Below are positions 63,925 to 64,000 of a stretch of DNA of 64,000 nt, one piece after another (position 1 is the stretch's first letter; each line of letters starts with the position of its first letter). Position numbers and translations under genes: made by a program. The notes under the pieces are model-generated. The model saw only the letters and a program-made list of their open reading frames with translations. It did no database searches and was not told the DNA's origin. This DNA is from Burkholderia sp. D-99 (lineage in GTDB: Bacteria; Pseudomonadota; Gammaproteobacteria; Burkholderiales; Burkholderiaceae): NCBI RefSeq assembly GCF_011605345.1, contig NZ_JAAOXM010000008.1, positions 62,001 to 126,000 on the forward strand, read 5' to 3'.

Positions 63925-64000
63925 ATGAAGTTCGATCTTGCCGATTCGCTCGAAGTACTCGACCTGATCGGCAGCGCGTTCGCCGCACCGCCAGACGACC
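63925..64000 (+). CDS. Start of a further ORF, cut by the window
   Basis: The frame MKFDLADSLEVLDLIGSAFA runs to the end of the window without a stop. There is no strong Shine-Dalgarno, and no family can be named from 25 residues. Confidence 0.3.
   Translation, partial: MKFDLADSLEVLDLIGSAFAAPPDD

Overview
The window is about 64 kb of high-GC DNA with codon use, gene families and gene order typical of a Burkholderia cepacia complex genome. The strongest markers are a near-textbook B. cepacia dgdA-dgdR pair and a complete Burkholderia-type pyochelin locus. I see no rRNA, tRNA, CRISPR array or intact insertion sequence.

Layout. 1-3117: 3' part of a branched-chain amino acid ABC transporter operon (livH fragment, livM, livG, livF), closed by a terminator. 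3199-10819: a patchy accessory stretch with a LysR regulator, relics (GNAT, M48 peptidase C-terminus, 2OG oxygenase), an AraC regulator, a DMT exporter, a VOC protein, an HTH-nucleotidyltransferase/HEPN pair flanked by two copies of the 3' end of a DUF2000 gene, and an AraC-DUF2000 pair. 10820-14934: AraC/SDR and dgdA/dgdR divergent pairs. 14960-40219: pyochelin biosynthesis and uptake, with pchDCBA on the minus strand and pchR, pchEFGHI, fptABCX on the plus strand. Three Fur-box-like palindromes lie at the pchD, pchE and fptA promoters.

40388-52922: a second TonB-coupled locus. It holds a PchR-like AraC regulator, an alpha/beta hydrolase, a beta-lactamase-fold serine hydrolase, an M81 (MlrC-type) metallopeptidase, an MFS carrier, a TonB-dependent receptor and its own TonB-ExbB-ExbD-ExbD. 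The enzyme and carrier set resembles mlrB, mlrC and mlrD of microcystin degraders, without mlrA. Three promoters in this locus share one geometry: two motif copies 21 bp apart, then a TAC-type -10 hexamer exactly 28 bp after the second copy begins. I read the locus as a regulated uptake-and-hydrolysis system for an unknown, probably peptidic, compound. It is the best candidate here for an undescribed system.

52923-64000: a mosaic region with lower-GC gaps. It carries an orphan ORF, two neighbouring papain-like proteins (one DUF4105/Lnb-like, one fused to an HdeD-type membrane domain), an AraC regulator with two apparent DNA-binding domains, a four-gene envelope glycan operon (GT4, polysaccharide deacetylase, GT39/ArnT-like, a 36-residue membrane peptide), a clostripain-type lipoprotein protease and the start of a further ORF.
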